DNA from: Argentina anserina
Taxonomy: Eukaryota > Streptophyta > Magnoliopsida > Rosales > Rosaceae
Assembly: GCF_933775445.1 (NCBI RefSeq)
Contig: NC_065876.1
Location: 5,146,001 to 5,210,000, forward strand
Direction: 5' to 3'
Length of the DNA stretch: 64,000 nucleotides
Positions 25,942 to 39,390 of the stretch are shown here, piece by piece (position 1 is the first letter of the stretch; each line of letters opens with the position of its first letter). The notes below the pieces were generated by a model. The model had not been told where the DNA came from and ran no database searches. It saw only the letters and a program-made list of their open reading frames with translations. The position numbers and the translations under genes were made by a program.

Positions 25942-27064
25942 AAATTATACAGATTTTGAAATTTTGTTTCTCTCTCCTCACTTTTTCTATTATCGAGAAC
26001 GGTTTAAATTAACTGTTGGAGCTAAAAATTGATATTTTTCCTCTACAATGAAAATTATTTGAGTTATAGAGTAACTTTTAGATATACTCTCACTTATTTC
26101 ATTTATAGGCACATCAAGGGGCTGATGAATTTACCGGCCTAACTAGAATAATATGATTTTATAGTCACTGATGTCACTCTAATAGGCCCCATATTTTACA
26201 TGCACTTTCATGTCTATTTCTCGATAAAAGAGTAGTCGAGCTCTAGAATTGGCCCAATAATCGGTTTCTTGCGGTCAAATAATTTGTCACTCTAAATGGA
26301 GGAAATAGCTCAGTGTTAAGTAGAATCAAGGAATAAACAAGTGCAACCTATCTAAGCAGCACGTCACTAAGTGTAATCCAAAAGTGATTAAGTAATTAAA
26401 CCATCGAATAGATGAAGGTTAGGCAACGTAGACATTGCAAATCGTTGTCATCTCAAAATTTCGTGTAATATATAGGACGAAGGCGGTGTCAGAAAAATAA
26501 TAGTGTACGTTTTTTTTTTCCTTTTCTTGTTAACGCACATAAAGTTAGTTTTTTGGTGTCCATAATTTAATTATCGTCTCAGTGATGAACTGTAATTTTT
26601 TTTCTCTGTACGTTTTTTTTCCTTTTCTTGTTAACGCATATAAGGTTAGTTTCTTGGTATCCACAATTTAACTATCGTCTTAGTGATGAACTGTATATTT
26701 TTTTTCTCGATTAGGAGTTCATCACTAAGGCCTGGATGATGTGTCAATAATATTCACATTTCACAATAAGCGTATCTGATGGAATTGAAATTTCAGAACG
26801 TAGTAGAAACTGGACGGGGCAAGATATAACGACAATATATATGATCTTCAACGTCACATGCATGCATGAATCCCGCCCCTGTAACCCAAAAATTATATAC
26901 ATAGTACATGTAGAAATTGTAAATTGCTTGGATTATCCAATAGCACCAAAATTGAAAGACTCGAGTCAATAGTCAATACCAATCATAGAGACAGCAGTAC
27001 GTACGTAGCCGGTAGGGGGCAGCCAGTATACCATTATACGTGGAACCGGAACAAAGATCAATCA
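25942..27064. other. Intergenic, AT-rich, with a tandem duplication
   Basis: No gene supported. Contains a duplicated block of about 103 bases (see separate entry) and the left target duplication of solo LTR C at its right end. Confidence 0.5.
26505..26710 (+). repeat. Tandem duplication, two copies of about 103 bp
   Basis: Copy 1 starts at GTACGTTTTTTT (26505) and copy 2 at 26608; both continue through CCTTTTCTTGTTAACGCA, AAGTTAG/AGGTTAG, AATTTAA and AGTGATGAACTGTA. The copies differ at roughly one base in ten. Confidence 0.85.
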
Positions 27065-27069
27065 CTCTG

Positions 27070-29931
27070 TGTAATAACCCTAATTTTTCAAACAATATTT
27101 GAATTTGATTGGAATTCCATAAAATTGTGAAGTTTAATTAGAATGAGTGTGAGTGGTGGCGACGTTATGAAACGAAAAACGGAAACGTTCTCGGAACGTT
27201 TGAATCGAAAAACGTTACGTTTCTGAACGAATATATCAACTTTTATTCCGTCGATCGTTTGTGAAAACTTTCTTCATGAAAGTCGTAGAGCTCGTCGATA
27301 CGAGTACGTGGACATGTGACACGTTCGAATCGGACGTCGGAGGTGAAAGTTATTAACGATTTAAGTTAGTTTCCGATTTAGAAAGGGGTATAAAAGGAAA
27401 ACTTATCAGTTTAGGGTTTCCAAAATTGGAAACCCCTCATTCTCTCCCTCTCCTTCCACCCGCGCGCCTCCCTTTTTCTCTCTTTCCCTCTCCCTCACCG
27501 ATTTCACTACTTCGCCGATTCTCCACCACCGCACGTTCGTGAGCCACACCGCCAGCACATCGAGCGTCGCACGGCCTCCTTCAGTCGACCCCGAGGTCGA
27601 CGCACTGTCTCTCGCCGTCGTGGAGCCTCGATGCACGTCACCAAGCCCAGATCGACTGGTTCAAGCTCGTCGGTGATCCTCCGGTGCTTCCACGGCGTGA
27701 TAAAGGTAAGGGTTGTGTAATTGAATGGGTTGTGATGTTGTTGTATTGATTGTGGAGGTTTTTGTGGAGAATCGGAGGTGGATGGAGGAGATGGTTACCG
27801 CCGCCTAGAGGCGGCGCGTGGGGGTGCGTGGGTTAGCTTAGGAGTAGTCGGAGACCGTAGAAAGGAAGAGGGGGAGGAGGGGGAGAGTTTGGGCACAGCG
27901 GTGGCGTGATACGCGCCGTGTTTGGCGTCGGCGCGTGCACCCCACGCGCCGCCACGTGCGGCGGCGCATGAATAGTATTCCAGAAGGATATTTTGGTAAT
28001 TTACTTACGTACGGTAAATGTAAATGTAAATTTTATTTACGTACAGTAAATGTAAATTAAATTTTACGTACGGTAAATGTAAATTAAATTTTACGTACGG
28101 TAAAGGTAAATGTAAATATAAATTACTTTCAGTAATTGTAAAAAGTAATTTGTAAAAGGTAATTTAGTAAATTTTATTTACTGAGATTGTATTTACATTT
28201 GAATAGGATGTGTACGTACAGAAATACGTAAACAGTATGTATACATATAGAAATACGTAAACAGTATTTATACGTACGGAAATACGTATTATTTGTATAT
28301 TTGTACATTAATACATGAACAGTAACCGTGAATAGTAAACGTGAATACTAACAGTGAACAATACACTGAATATTGACGGTGAACAGTAAATTCGTAAAAC
28401 CGAACACTGCTAAACAGTAACCGATTATTACTGTTTCGGCATTTAAAGGTTTACGAAATGTTTCTAAATTCTTTTCTTATCTTTTCAAGGCGATCGATAA
28501 ATCAAGGGAAGGATTATCTCCGGAAATTGTGGAATTACGCCCGAGTCAATAAGGTGAGTAAAATCTCACATATTTACGAATCTACCCTTGCGGTGATTCC
28601 AAGATTTTAGCAAGTTTTAAATATTGAAATACGACATGTATACCATATAGTGGATTATATATATTTTGTATAAATGGTAATAAGTGCATATATATATGGT
28701 TTGCTATAATATATACTGTTATGAATTCATTTGAAATATGTCATTTCGATGACGAGCATGTGATTTTAATATGGGGTTTGTTAAACATTTTGTCTTCGGA
28801 CGTGTTTATAAATTATGACATGTATATGATATAGTGGATTATATATATGCATTATATAAATGGTAAATAAATACATATATATATATATATAGTTTGCTAT
28901 ATAATATACTGTTATGATTTATTGTGATGACGTCATTTTGATGATAAGATATATCGAGCATGTGATTTTGAATTGTACAATATGATGTGAGATTATTGTA
29001 CGTGATTTTAACATTGAGATTGTTAAAATGTGAATTGTCTTCGGACCTGATGTTTGGTACAATATGATGTGAGATTATTGTACGTGTTTGGCAAGTCGAA
29101 ACCTAGCCTTTGGCCGGGCGAAAGTTACGATACAGTTAGAGCTCTAGTCTGTCTGCCGGACATCGGGTAGTGAGGAGGTTGCCCGATGTTGGACAGAGGG
29201 TAGCGAGAAGGTTGCCCTATGTTGGGCGTAGGGTAGCGAGGAGGTTGCCCTATGCCGGGCGTTGGGTAGCGAGGAGATTACTCAACGTCGGCAGTGTACT
29301 ATATGAGGGGTAACAGATGCGTACCATCGCTCATTAGTACACGTATTATAAATGCATTTGGGCAAACAGAGGGGTTGCCCAACTTCTCATGAGTATCTTC
29401 ATTTTTATATTTTCGGGACAACTAGATGGGCCGTCCATTGACTCATGAGTGCATTTATATTTGTTAATTGTGGATTGACATGTATATTGTTATGCGAGTT
29501 ATATTTGTTTTATTTTACTCATACGAGCTGTAAAGCTTACCGGGTTTGTGTTGACAATCCCGGTGCACCAATTCGATGGTGTAGGGGATACTACTGCAGG
29601 TGTCGATTAGTGGGAATCGAAGGACATCTCTGGGGACTTGAAGTCGTTCATTATCCTGCTTGTGGTGAGATTTCTAGAGTGGATTTGTGAGTGAGAATTT
29701 TGTGATCATTTATTTCGTGAGTTTTGTGAGAGATTGTGAGGATTATTACATTTTCATTTTATGTATGGATTATAAATTTGGTTTGTAATAATTGGTTTGT
29801 CTGAGTTGTATTGAGAACTCAGTAATGATCCGCTGTGACATTTTAAATGATTTCGTTTTCATTGAGATTGTTTGGTGTTTAGCGACTTTAAAATTTTGAA
29901 TTTTTAAGCTTAAAATTTTGGAGTCGTTACA
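27070..29931 (+). mobile_element. Large solo LTR, copy C (2862 bp)
   Basis: Begins TGTAATAACCCTAATTTTTC and ends TTGGAGTCGTTACA, flanked by the exact repeat CTCTG (27065-27069; 29932-29936). Closest to copy B in both ends and internal repeats. TATA box GTATAAAAGG near 27388; CT-rich leader 27438-27500; splice-donor-like GGTGAGTAAAATCTCAC near 28553; hairpin 29539-29564. Region 28000-28400 carries repeats of ACGTACGGTAAATGTAAA-like words and GAACAGTAA words. Another private repeat, GTAGCGAGGAGGTTGCCC, occurs three to four times at 29165-29285. Confidence 0.87.
29539..29564 (+). other. Conserved hairpin in solo LTR C
   Basis: Same palindrome as copies A and B with one loop change (GTTG for GTTT). 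Confidence 0.7.
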
Positions 29932-29936
29932 CTCTG

Positions 29937-30911
29937 TAATTACCGATTGTTGTTGAGAAATGCATACTCTTCAAGAACCAAATTTATCAGTTAAGCACTT
30001 CTAAAAACACTGTCGTCTTTAAACACTTGCTGCCATTGACGAAGACCAACCATGCCAATAGAAATTTAAATTGGCCGATCTGTTCTCAGAATAGCCAACA
30101 TACCATTTTCCGGAAATTTTGGCCCTATACATATGCCGCATGCTCCCAAGTATGGGTTCAATTCATGAAGCATGTAATTCCATCACTTGTCTGTTTCATT
30201 CAGAAACAAAAACATCCCCATCGGCTTATCAACTTTGTTCACTCATACCCTAGCTCCATGGTGTTTAAAGAAATTAAATAGATGAAGGGGTATGTTTGTA
30301 ATGCTGCCTGCGGTTTCTATATTCTTGGCTCCTTTTGGTTTAGTAGACATCTACTAAACTATCACCAATTAATCACCCGTTGTGTATAATTGAGGAGAAA
30401 CTTGACAAAGGCATAGGCCAGCACGGGCCAATGATGCGACCCAATACGGAGGTAGAATCGTTTGAAGCTGAAAACCTAGATCGATATTTTGATGGGCAAG
30501 CTCATGTGCTACATGACCTCAGTTATTAGTTGGTTGCATAATTAATTAAATAGAAATATCCATGATATACTATGCACTTATTGTGTATGATTACATCTAA
30601 ATTTATTTGACCATAACGATTATATATACAATTGAAATCGTGTTAGTAAATTAATCTACAAGTCGGAATATTGTTAGGATCCTCCTAGATGGAGAAGATC
30701 TTTGCTCACGGAAGCTCAACAACAAGAGCAAGAGTTGACGTACATTCAACACTTTTAAAACTTAATGAAAAGTATTGGTGCACAATAGTTTTCGATATGT
30801 GACTATTTTACAAAGCATAGTAGTCCATTACAATTTAGTGAATTAACAAGAAGCTAGCCAACCAAATTTTTTTTCCGAATTCAAGGCCTTTCATATACAC
30901 ATATATATCTA
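29937..30911. other. Intergenic stretch, nothing recognised
   Basis: AT-rich, with an 84-codon open frame on the plus strand that has no family features. Confidence 0.4.
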
Positions 30912-31468
30912 TCTATACTATTAATAACTCAAACTCACTTTGTCAACCAAAACGCCTGTGAAAATAATTAATAACTTGAAAACAATTATTAATATATAAA
31001 GACTATAATAGTATTTAACAAAATGATATATACATATATAAGTTGAAAAAAAAACTGAAAATTATCGGTAACTACTTATAATTTCCCACATCCGATTTTT
31101 CCTCCACCAAAACCTGAAAAAAAAATTAGTAAAAAAAATAAAAAATAAAAATTCTTCCCATATGCATTGCATGTGTGTAATGATCGACTAGTACTTCTAT
31201 AATTAGAAGAGAATTTGTCAACCAAAACACATAAAAATACGTATAGGTACATACAACATATGTTAATTTAAAATTATGTTCAATATTTAAGGGATAAAAA
31301 AATAAAAATAAAAATAAACCGAAAAATGAAAATTTATTTTCTTTTGCATATAACTTTTATGTGATGTAACCACCCCATGCTATCTCCCTACTATTCTGTA
31401 GTAAATATTTATTTATTCTGAAAAAAAAAATTATTTACCACACCCCTCGCTGGTGTGTGTTGTTCTAG
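30912..31468 (+). mobile_element. Candidate small non-autonomous Helitron
   Basis: Starts TCTATACTATTAATAACTC after an A, and ends in CTAG followed by T, as expected for Helitron insertion between A and T. Eleven bases before the end lies a hairpin, CACACC / GGTGTG (31439-31444 with 31452-31457, loop CCTCGCT). The block TTTGTCAACCAAAAC occurs twice (about 30950 and 31216). No coding capacity. The lack of target duplication makes exact borders uncertain. Confidence 0.55.
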
Positions 31469-32489
31469 TATGTATGTAGTATAATTTTATAATGCAGATA
31501 ATTGAAGAAGACCTTTGGGGCATATATGGCTGCAAGAGGACGAAGAAAAATAGAACATAAGCACACATGCTCACATGGCATTTCCACATGATCGACATTT
31601 TCTACTTAATAGAGTGCCACAAAGACCAAATTTATTTGGGGCCGGTATTCTTTAATATGGTAAATGTTTACGTTCCTAATTCAGTAGAATACGAGAAAAC
31701 TCAATTATGTAGATTCTAGCATTCATACATATATGTACGCATATATATTGTCATTAATTAAGGACTACGTACTAAGTAGCTAAGCTTCTGCATATATATA
31801 TATATATATATAATTTGTATACAGCTAAGGATTAACTAGGTAGATCATTTTAATAGTTGCTAATAGCTTGCTAGCTATCACTGAACATTGTTCCAACTGA
31901 AAAGAATCTATAGCCGTTTTGCCATGCAAAATGTAGCTGTTAAATTTGACATGATTAATTGTTAAGCGTAATGATTATGATCGAAGGATAATAACTAGCA
32001 CAAAGAATATATCGAAACGGTTTTGTTCCTTTCAATTCTCTATCTAAGAAGTACATAAAATTGACATGATTGTCTAGCATAATTATCACCGAAAAGAATT
32101 TTGCTCTGGCAGGAAAGAATTTTGCTTCGATACATCCCTAATGATCTATATTTACGTACGTAATCACCAATCAACAAATAAAAATTATAACAACAGGGTT
32201 GAAAATCATTAAGCTAGGTTAAAATGGTTATGGAAGTTCATCAAATGAGCTTGTGCAACCAACTAATCAGAAACATCAAGAAAGTATATATATATATATA
32301 TATATAGAATCCTTCATCCTTCTATACATCTCTTATATAGCTCTCTAACTTTGTCCTTTCTCCTCTACCAATCATACATAGATGTACAAGATTCTACAAT
32401 AACTTATTTTGCTTAGAGACTAGAGAGGCTTAATTGTTAATTGCATATATGCAAACTAACCTGGAACAATATTACTTGAATAATAGTTG
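31469..32489. other. Intergenic AT-rich stretch with two TA microsatellites
   Basis: Runs of (TA)n lie near 31792-31813 and 32285-32306. No gene recognised. Confidence 0.5.
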
Positions 32490-33264
32490 CACCATCTGTA
32501 GAAACTATGCCATCTTGAAACTTACGCGACCAACTCCACCCATTTCGTCGCCTAAGATATTCTTACGTGACGAAAATAATCATTGTCGCATAAGTTAAAA
32601 TATTTGTCGCTGAATATGATTTTAGGCGACGAAAATATGGTTTCGTCACCTGTGATTAACTTAGGCGACCGATATATATAGTCGCGTAAGAAAACCTAGG
32701 CGACGAAGATTCTTTTTTCCATCACTTAAGTTTTTATCTACTTTAAGTGACTGGTCTTTAAAGAAAAACTCAAACCGGATCTAAAAACCAGAAAGTTGCA
32801 GCTCCAGCTATGATTTACTGTTCACATGGAGAAATCTTTGATTTGGGAGTTGAAAGCTTGTTCTCTTCTCAACTCTCATTGAATTGAGTAAGGTTAGTAT
32901 GAAATCTATATCTTTCTCCATCCTTTTTACCATATTTGATGTTTATCAAAGGTTGAATTTTGTGTTTGGAAAATTTAGGTAAACTAGATGTTCATTGTAG
33001 AAAGCATTTCTGATTTTGTATTAGCTTTAGTGTAACTAAGTCACTCAATATGTGTTAAAATTAGTGTTTGGTTCATAAATATATGTTGAAAGTGGGTTTA
33101 TAAATTATCACTCCAAGTTTGGTGTTTTGAGTATGATTAATTTTGTTTATGATTATGAATTTAGTTAATTAGATTTAGTGTTGGATTTCTTAATTGTTTT
33201 TAGATTTAGTGTCTATGATTATTCATCTGAAACTTCCCTTTGACTCCTAGGTTGAAGCGTCTGT

Positions 33265-35818
33265 ACATGTCGACAAACACTGCAAAAGCAATGCGGTGGC
33301 ATGGAGAGAGGAATGTAGATAATGACTGGCTGAAACACCCTGCAAATGGGGAGGCATGGCTACATTTCGACATAACATTTCCTGATTTTGCCACCGACGT
33401 GAGAAACGTGTGACTCGGATTTGCAACTGACAGTTTCAATCCTTTTGGAACAATGAGAACTTTACATAGCACCTGGCATGTTGTTGTGATGCCGTATAAT
33501 TTTCCTCCATCAATGTGTGTGAAGAAGGAATATAACATGTTGACACTGTTGATCCCCAGTCCAAAGTCACTAGAAAATTGTCTTAGTGTGTTCATGGTGC
33601 CATTGGTCGACAAGCTTCTAAAGTTATGGGAAATTGGAGTTCTTATTGTTAATAAGCATGACCAATCTACTTTCATGATGAGAGCAGCAGTTTTGTGGAC
33701 CATTAGTGACTTTCCAGGTTTATGGATGTTGGTAGGGTCACCGACCCATGGGTAAAAGGTGTGTCCTATTTGTTTGGATGATGTTAGCTCAGCTCACATA
33801 TGTGGGAGGATGACATACGAGGGTCACCGTAGATGGCTACCCCAAAACCACCTTCAGTGGTATGGTCAGGCATTCAATGGGTTTAGTGAGCATAGGCCAA
33901 GACCCCGTTCTTTGTCCGGGGAGGAAATTTTGGAAAAAATCAACAGTCATGAGTACCCGACGCTTAGCTTGCATGATGCCTTCAAGACTCCTTATAATCC
34001 GAAGAAGATAGTATATTAGAATAACGAGTGCATGTTTTGGAGACTGACTTATTGGAAAATTAAACTTAGATACAGCTTTGATGTCATGCACATTGAAAAG
34101 AATGTGTGAGACAACATCATTAGAACCATTCTCGGTATTCAATGAAAGTCTAAGGACGGTCCAAAGGCTCGTGCTGCTTTAGAAAAAAGGAGGGTGCGGC
34201 AAAATCAGTGGCAAAGAGCCAATGAACATCTTCTTCATGCACCATTCTTGGTGAAGCCAAAATTTAAAACAGATGTATTCGAATGGTTATGTGATGTCAA
34301 GTACCCTCATGGTTATGCTGGGAGTTTGAGAAGTAAGGTTAACGTACGTAACAACAAGTTTCACGGATTAAAGACACGTGACTGCCATGTAATGCTTCAA
34401 CATCTTCTTCCAATAGTTATCCGTGAATACTTACCATTGAACGTCGTCAAGCCTTTAATAGCACTATCCATATGGTTTCAGAAATTGTGTGCCAGAGAGT
34501 TGAAGGACGTCCGGGTAATGGAAGATGAGATAGTCATGATTCTATGTAATCTGGAAATGATGTTTCGTCCACATTTCTTTACAATGATGGTTCACGTCAT
34601 GGTTCATCTTTCTGAACAAGTGTTGCTAATCGGTCTGTGCATTTTACCTGAATGTTTCCCATAAAACGGTATGATGCTAATTTTTAAGAGTTTTATATAA
34701 TAGACTAACAAATTCAATGTCATGTACTAAATATTTTCTTTTACAGGCAACTTAGGACTTATAAAAAATCGGTTAACAATACATGTTACCCATAGGGTTA
34801 TATTTATGAGCGATATATTACATGGGAATCAGTGACCTACTGCAATTCATACATGCTATCTACCGGACTTCTAGAGGATGCAAATATTCCGAATACACCC
34901 CAGTATAGTATTTCAGTTGTTTCTGAACTTGTGCGGCCGGATAAGCTCGTATCACAAATGAGGTTAACTGAACTAGAGATTGATGAGGCTCATTGGCAAG
35001 TTTTGTGCGAATGTAAAGAAGTAACCCACTACATGGGAGGACATCAGAAAAGGTTTCAGGAACAATATCCAGAGGTGATGAGAAAACATGTAGGAGGCAT
35101 TTTCATTCTTATTTCCTCAAATGGGTATGCTATTAAGTTTTTTCGGACTTATAAAATTATGTGATTATCACGGTACAATCTAACTTAACATTAAAATAAT
35201 TTCTCCATTATAGGTCTCAAATCTACATGCAAGTGGGCATAGATACTTAAAACCGGAGGTACTAAGATTAGCCCAAAGATCACAAAATCACCGTATTTAT
35301 TCAGCGTGTTATGTGAACGAGGCCAAGTTTATATCATGGCAAATTGATCAATACTTGCAGACCCAGAATAGTGGAGTCATGGTAAAGACAATGTCCGACA
35401 ATCACTACTACAGAATTCTTGAGTATGTTGTTGAACTGCTATACACAGACCGGATGCCGGTTGTGTTGTTCAAATGTATATGGTAAGACACTGACCCTAA
35501 TAGTGGGAGCACTAAGTTAGATAATGGCTTGTTATCAGTGGATACAAACAGTAGTTGGTATGAGGATTCACCTTTTGCTCTAGCAAGCACGGCAAAACAA
35601 ATGTTATATGTAAAAGATCTGAAGGCGGGTGAGGCTTGGAAGGTAGTTAATATTATTTCACATAGAAATGTATACCGTGCTAATACACTTGCAACACACA
35701 ACGATCAGAGACCTCATATCGGCAATCAAGTTGAAGAACCTTATCAAGAGCCCGTCCCGCAAGCAATTTCAGTATATAGTGGTGTTTTCAATCTTAGCAT
35801 TGATCTGGGTCGTTATTG
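33265..35818 (+). pseudogene. TNP2-like CACTA transposase with DUF4218/DUF4216-like parts, broken
   Basis: The conceptual product follows the family order: DPRNVRLGLA-like start with a stop at about 33411, SFNPFGTM, VVVMPYNFPPSMC, LLIPSPKS, AAVLWTISDFPG, CPICLDDV, YEGHRRWLP, LSGEEILEKI, FDVMHIEKNV, LKTRDCHVMLQHLLP and, near 35420-35500, the YTDRMPVVLFKC motif of the C-terminal part. Stops interrupt the frame at about 33411, 33754, 34017, 34108, 34143 and 34662, among others, and one part is out of phase with the next, so it cannot make an active enzyme. It ends in a GAA/GAT-repeat region. Confidence 0.88.
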
Positions 35819-35842
35819 AACACAAAATGATGATGAAGCAGA

Positions 35843-35864
35843 AGAAGAAGAAGAAGAAGAAGAA

Positions 35865-35909
<45 letters not shown>
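35843..35909 (+). repeat. (GAA)n(GAT)n microsatellite
   Basis: About seven AGA/GAA units followed by about fourteen ATG/GAT units just after the transposase end. In one frame it would add an acidic Glu/Asp tail; in others Met or His runs. The composition makes all frames open. Confidence 0.9.
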
Positions 35910-36059
35910 AAACTATTCTATAGGATATGCATGTATAAACTAGATGAATGTGTGTTAATGTCATTTGAATTTTATGTTGCTTTAATTTGAGGTAACCAGA
36001 ACTTATAAAAATTTGAGGTAATGAAATTATGCTTATCAATCCCCCGGTAGTTTAATTTC

Positions 36060-36300
36060 CATCACAAAACCTCATACAGTCGTCGCCTCAATATTAAAGC
36101 CACGCATACATTATATACTCGCCGCTGCTCTTATTTGCGCCAAAAATTCGCAAAATTTTGAAATGGTTTTACATAAGGCGACGAGATATTGTAGTTCTCG
36201 TCGCTTTAGTCGAAATAATTGTGCGCGCCCTAATCCGCCAAACATTTCACAAATTGTTTGAATGATTTTAGAAATTTAATTAGGCGATGATCTTATGTGA
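36060..36300 (+). repeat. Internal copies of CACTA subterminal motifs
   Basis: CGTCGCCTCAATATTAAAGCC, AGGCGACGAGATATTG and CTCGTCGCTTTAGTC (each given in part) resemble the right subterminal zone near 39680-39715 (TCGTCGCCTCAACATTAAGG, TCGTCGCTTTAA). They lie between the two genes of the element. Confidence 0.6.
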
Positions 36301-36549
36301 TTATCACGTTGTATTAGTATTATTATATCAAGATAAAACCCTCAAAACCCATTCTCATTTCACACCAGATCGAGAAGTCTCTCTCACCCACACCCATTCC
36401 CATTTTGCACCAAATAGAGAACTCTCTTTTACCCACACCCATCCTCAAATTCTATCCGCCACTCCTATATTCCCTCTCTCTTCTTATCTCCGCCGCTCCT
36501 ATATCCCTTCTCTCTTCTCTCATCTCCACCATTCGAATTCACATCGACG

Positions 36550-39390
36550 ACGGCTCGGGGTAAATCGAAGCGAGCAGCCGCCGCACAAGCTCGACTAGAA
36601 GATGCCACATTAGAAGCTCAACTTGTCGCCTCCGATCACCCACAAGCCTCCTCAACTGAGGAAGGAGACGCGCCTTCTCCTCCCCTACCTCCCCCACTTG
36701 GAATAGGGAACACCATCAATACAACCATGCCTTCCCCTCCGTCGCCTCCCTCATTTGATCACGAACCAGAACTCTTCTCCAGCTCCACCCCAGCCGACGA
36801 CGACGCCTCCGTCGACAAGCCTAAAAGCATTCGATCCAAAAATACAAAGCTACAGTTGGTATTTGAGATCCTCTTCTTTGATATTTCTTTAATTTGCGTT
36901 TGCTATTCCAATTTTGATTGCGAGATGTTGTTTATGTTTTAGGGTTTAATCCCAATTTGGAATTGATTATTAATTTTGATTTTGATTAGTGTGTAAAGTT
37001 AGGATTCTTAAGGAGAAAAATTACTGCTTTGTTATATATATTGTTATTGTGAGTTGGTGTTATTGCAGGGTTTCTGTGTATATACAAGAAATTGTAATCA
37101 AAGTAATCTGAGTGTTATATATAAGTGAATTGGCTTTTGACGTTGTTATATATTAATGTGTTTGACACAGACCCTTTCAGTAGTAACATGTTATGTTTGG
37201 AATATGTTCATGCTCATCAATGTTATAGAGGTATGTATAAGTGGAACTGAACTTGTCTAACTCTTAGTACTTAATGTCATGTGCAGATGACAATGTTCGG
37301 AAATGTGGAATTGTGGTGAGCAACAAGACGGAACACATAGTGAAGTTAATGGGACACAGGCAACGCTTCAATGGTCGGATTTCTACTCTGGACCTCACTT
37401 GAAAAATAACCGAAGGCCTCCTCTCCCACGACATTGGCTGCTGTGTCAAGGCACGTGTGCCAATGCTTGCACCGACATTTTATGAGCTACAACGTCACGA
37501 AAGAAAAATGCTTGACAATTATTTGAAGTTCTGCCTTTTGAATTTCATTGTGGTTGGTCTCTCTGTAATTATATGGCTGGTACTAATGTGGATGCTTGTT
37601 GGTATTGTAGACTTATTATGATATACCAGCCTCAGATAGGAAAATGTGGATCTTAATTGATAGGTTGGTCTATGAGAGGTACAAGGACTGGAAGCACGAT
37701 TGCAAGCGACATTTCAATCTATGGAAGGATGAAGTTCCCCTAGAATTTGTGCATCGTCCAGATCAGTGGAGCTACTTGTGCCAACACTTCAGGGACCCCG
37801 ATTATATGATAATTTTATCTAACTGATTTCACTAAATTGTTCAAAAATTAATTTATAACCTGAATTGTGTTCTAACTGTTTTATTTTTTTTATTGTTGAG
37901 GCTATGTGTGTGCAGAACCAGGCTAATCGGACAAAAAACCCCAACCCTATCAACCACTGCTCAGGGTCGCTCCCTATGAGTTTTAGAGCGAGTGTCTACT
38001 TGGAGAAAGGACATTCGGCCGCGTACGTTGCGGGTTTTCTGGATTCTTTCATACTTAGCAAGAACAGAAAGGAAAAGGCGGTGAGTATTGTGATCTTGGT
38101 AGACTTAAACTTTGGATGTGACTATGTTTTGAATGTGATGTTGGATTAAATTATGTTTATGTTTTTAGTTAATATGGTGATTCTTTGAAAGGGAAAGTGT
38201 GAAAGGCAAAAACAGTTCAAGGTCATGATTTGTTGAGTATTATGATTTTGGTAGGCTTAAACTTTAGATGTGACTGTGTTTTGAATGTGATGTTGGATTA
38301 AATTCAGTTCATGTTTTTAGTTGATGAGGTGACTGTTTGAAAGGGAAAGTGTGAAAGACAAAAACAATTCAATGTCATGATTTGTTTACATGTTGTATAA
38401 TTAGTAAGATGTTTATTTATGGCAGGAAAAAGTTAAGAGGAAGCTTGATGACATTCTAGCAGCAAATAGAGAGGCAGACCCGGGGGCTATTGAAAATGAG
38501 CCAATCCTTGTTGATGAACAAGTAGATATGATCATAGAGGTCATGGGAGAAAGGAAGGGGACACAAATTATTGGTAATTATCTTCTTCTTTTGGGAATTT
38601 CAGGTTTTTACTAAGTTATTGGTTTTGTGTTTCATATATATTCTTGTCTAACATGTGAATGATGTGATGTCATGCTACTTAATGTTGGGCAAAATTTGTC
38701 AAGCTACTTCAAAATTTTTAAGTACAGCTACCAATATGGGGACCATATATGGACATTAATATATTGAATTTTTCCTTCCAACAGCTTAGTATGACCCATT
38801 CCGTTGTGTATCACTCCGAACCACATGCATCTTCATAATGTTTGACATATATCTTGTACTTGTGGATTGCTATCCTGGCATCTAATATACATTTGATTAA
38901 GAAGATTGGAATCTGGAGTACTTGAGGTTGATTTGTTTTTTTTTTCCTTATCTTCCCACTTTGTTGCAACTGAAACTTATGCATATATATTGTTGGTTAC
39001 TGTGCATATTGTATAAAAATCATAAAAGTAGCAACTTTGGACTGTAGCATATTTTGATGGAGATGAGCTCTCAAGTTCATAAGTCAACACTAATTTAACT
39101 TAGCTTCCGCATTTATCATGATGTAGTCCAATTGATTAGTTTAGAATGTGTTACATGTATTGTTATATTGATAGGAGTGGGAGCAGCCCTTCAACGGGCC
39201 CCAAAAAGACGAGGGGAGCATAGACCGATGAATTTGATGAGAGAGTGTGGCAGGTTGAACTGCAAAACCAATAGACCAGGGAGGAAATTGCAAGGATAAA
39301 GGAGGAAAATCAGGTCTTTTGAGACCGTCTTCAAGTGTTGGAGGCAATGATTGTATCTATCCAAGCTTCACAAGCGCAAAATGCTTGACG
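36550..39390 (+). pseudogene. Second CACTA gene, plant transposase Ptta/En/Spm type, broken
   Basis: Exon-like segments on the plus strand: 36550-36858 (ARGKSKRAAAAQARLEDA, then a Pro/Ser-rich stretch), about 37290-37500 (KLMGHRQRFNGR), about 37626-37810 (WILIDRLVYERYKDWKHDC, HRPDQWSYLCQHF), about 37915-38080 (NQANRTKNPNPINHCSGS, SFRASVYLEKG) and about 38425-39290 (KVKRKLDDIL, QVDMIIEVMGERKG). The set RYKDW, W..LC.HF, N..NR.K......GS is the plant transposase family found as the second gene of En/Spm elements. The expected start codon reads ACG (36550-36552), which looks like a mutated ATG, and some segments need frame changes, so it is called broken. Confidence 0.75.

Noticed and set aside
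27406..27636. Minus-strand open frame of 76 codons in solo LTR C
   Set aside because: It lies in the CT/GC-rich leader of the LTR; equivalent positions in copies A, B and D do not keep it.
35668..36039. Open frames with poly-Met, poly-Lys or poly-His
   Set aside because: They are readings of the GAA/GAT microsatellite in different frames and strands.
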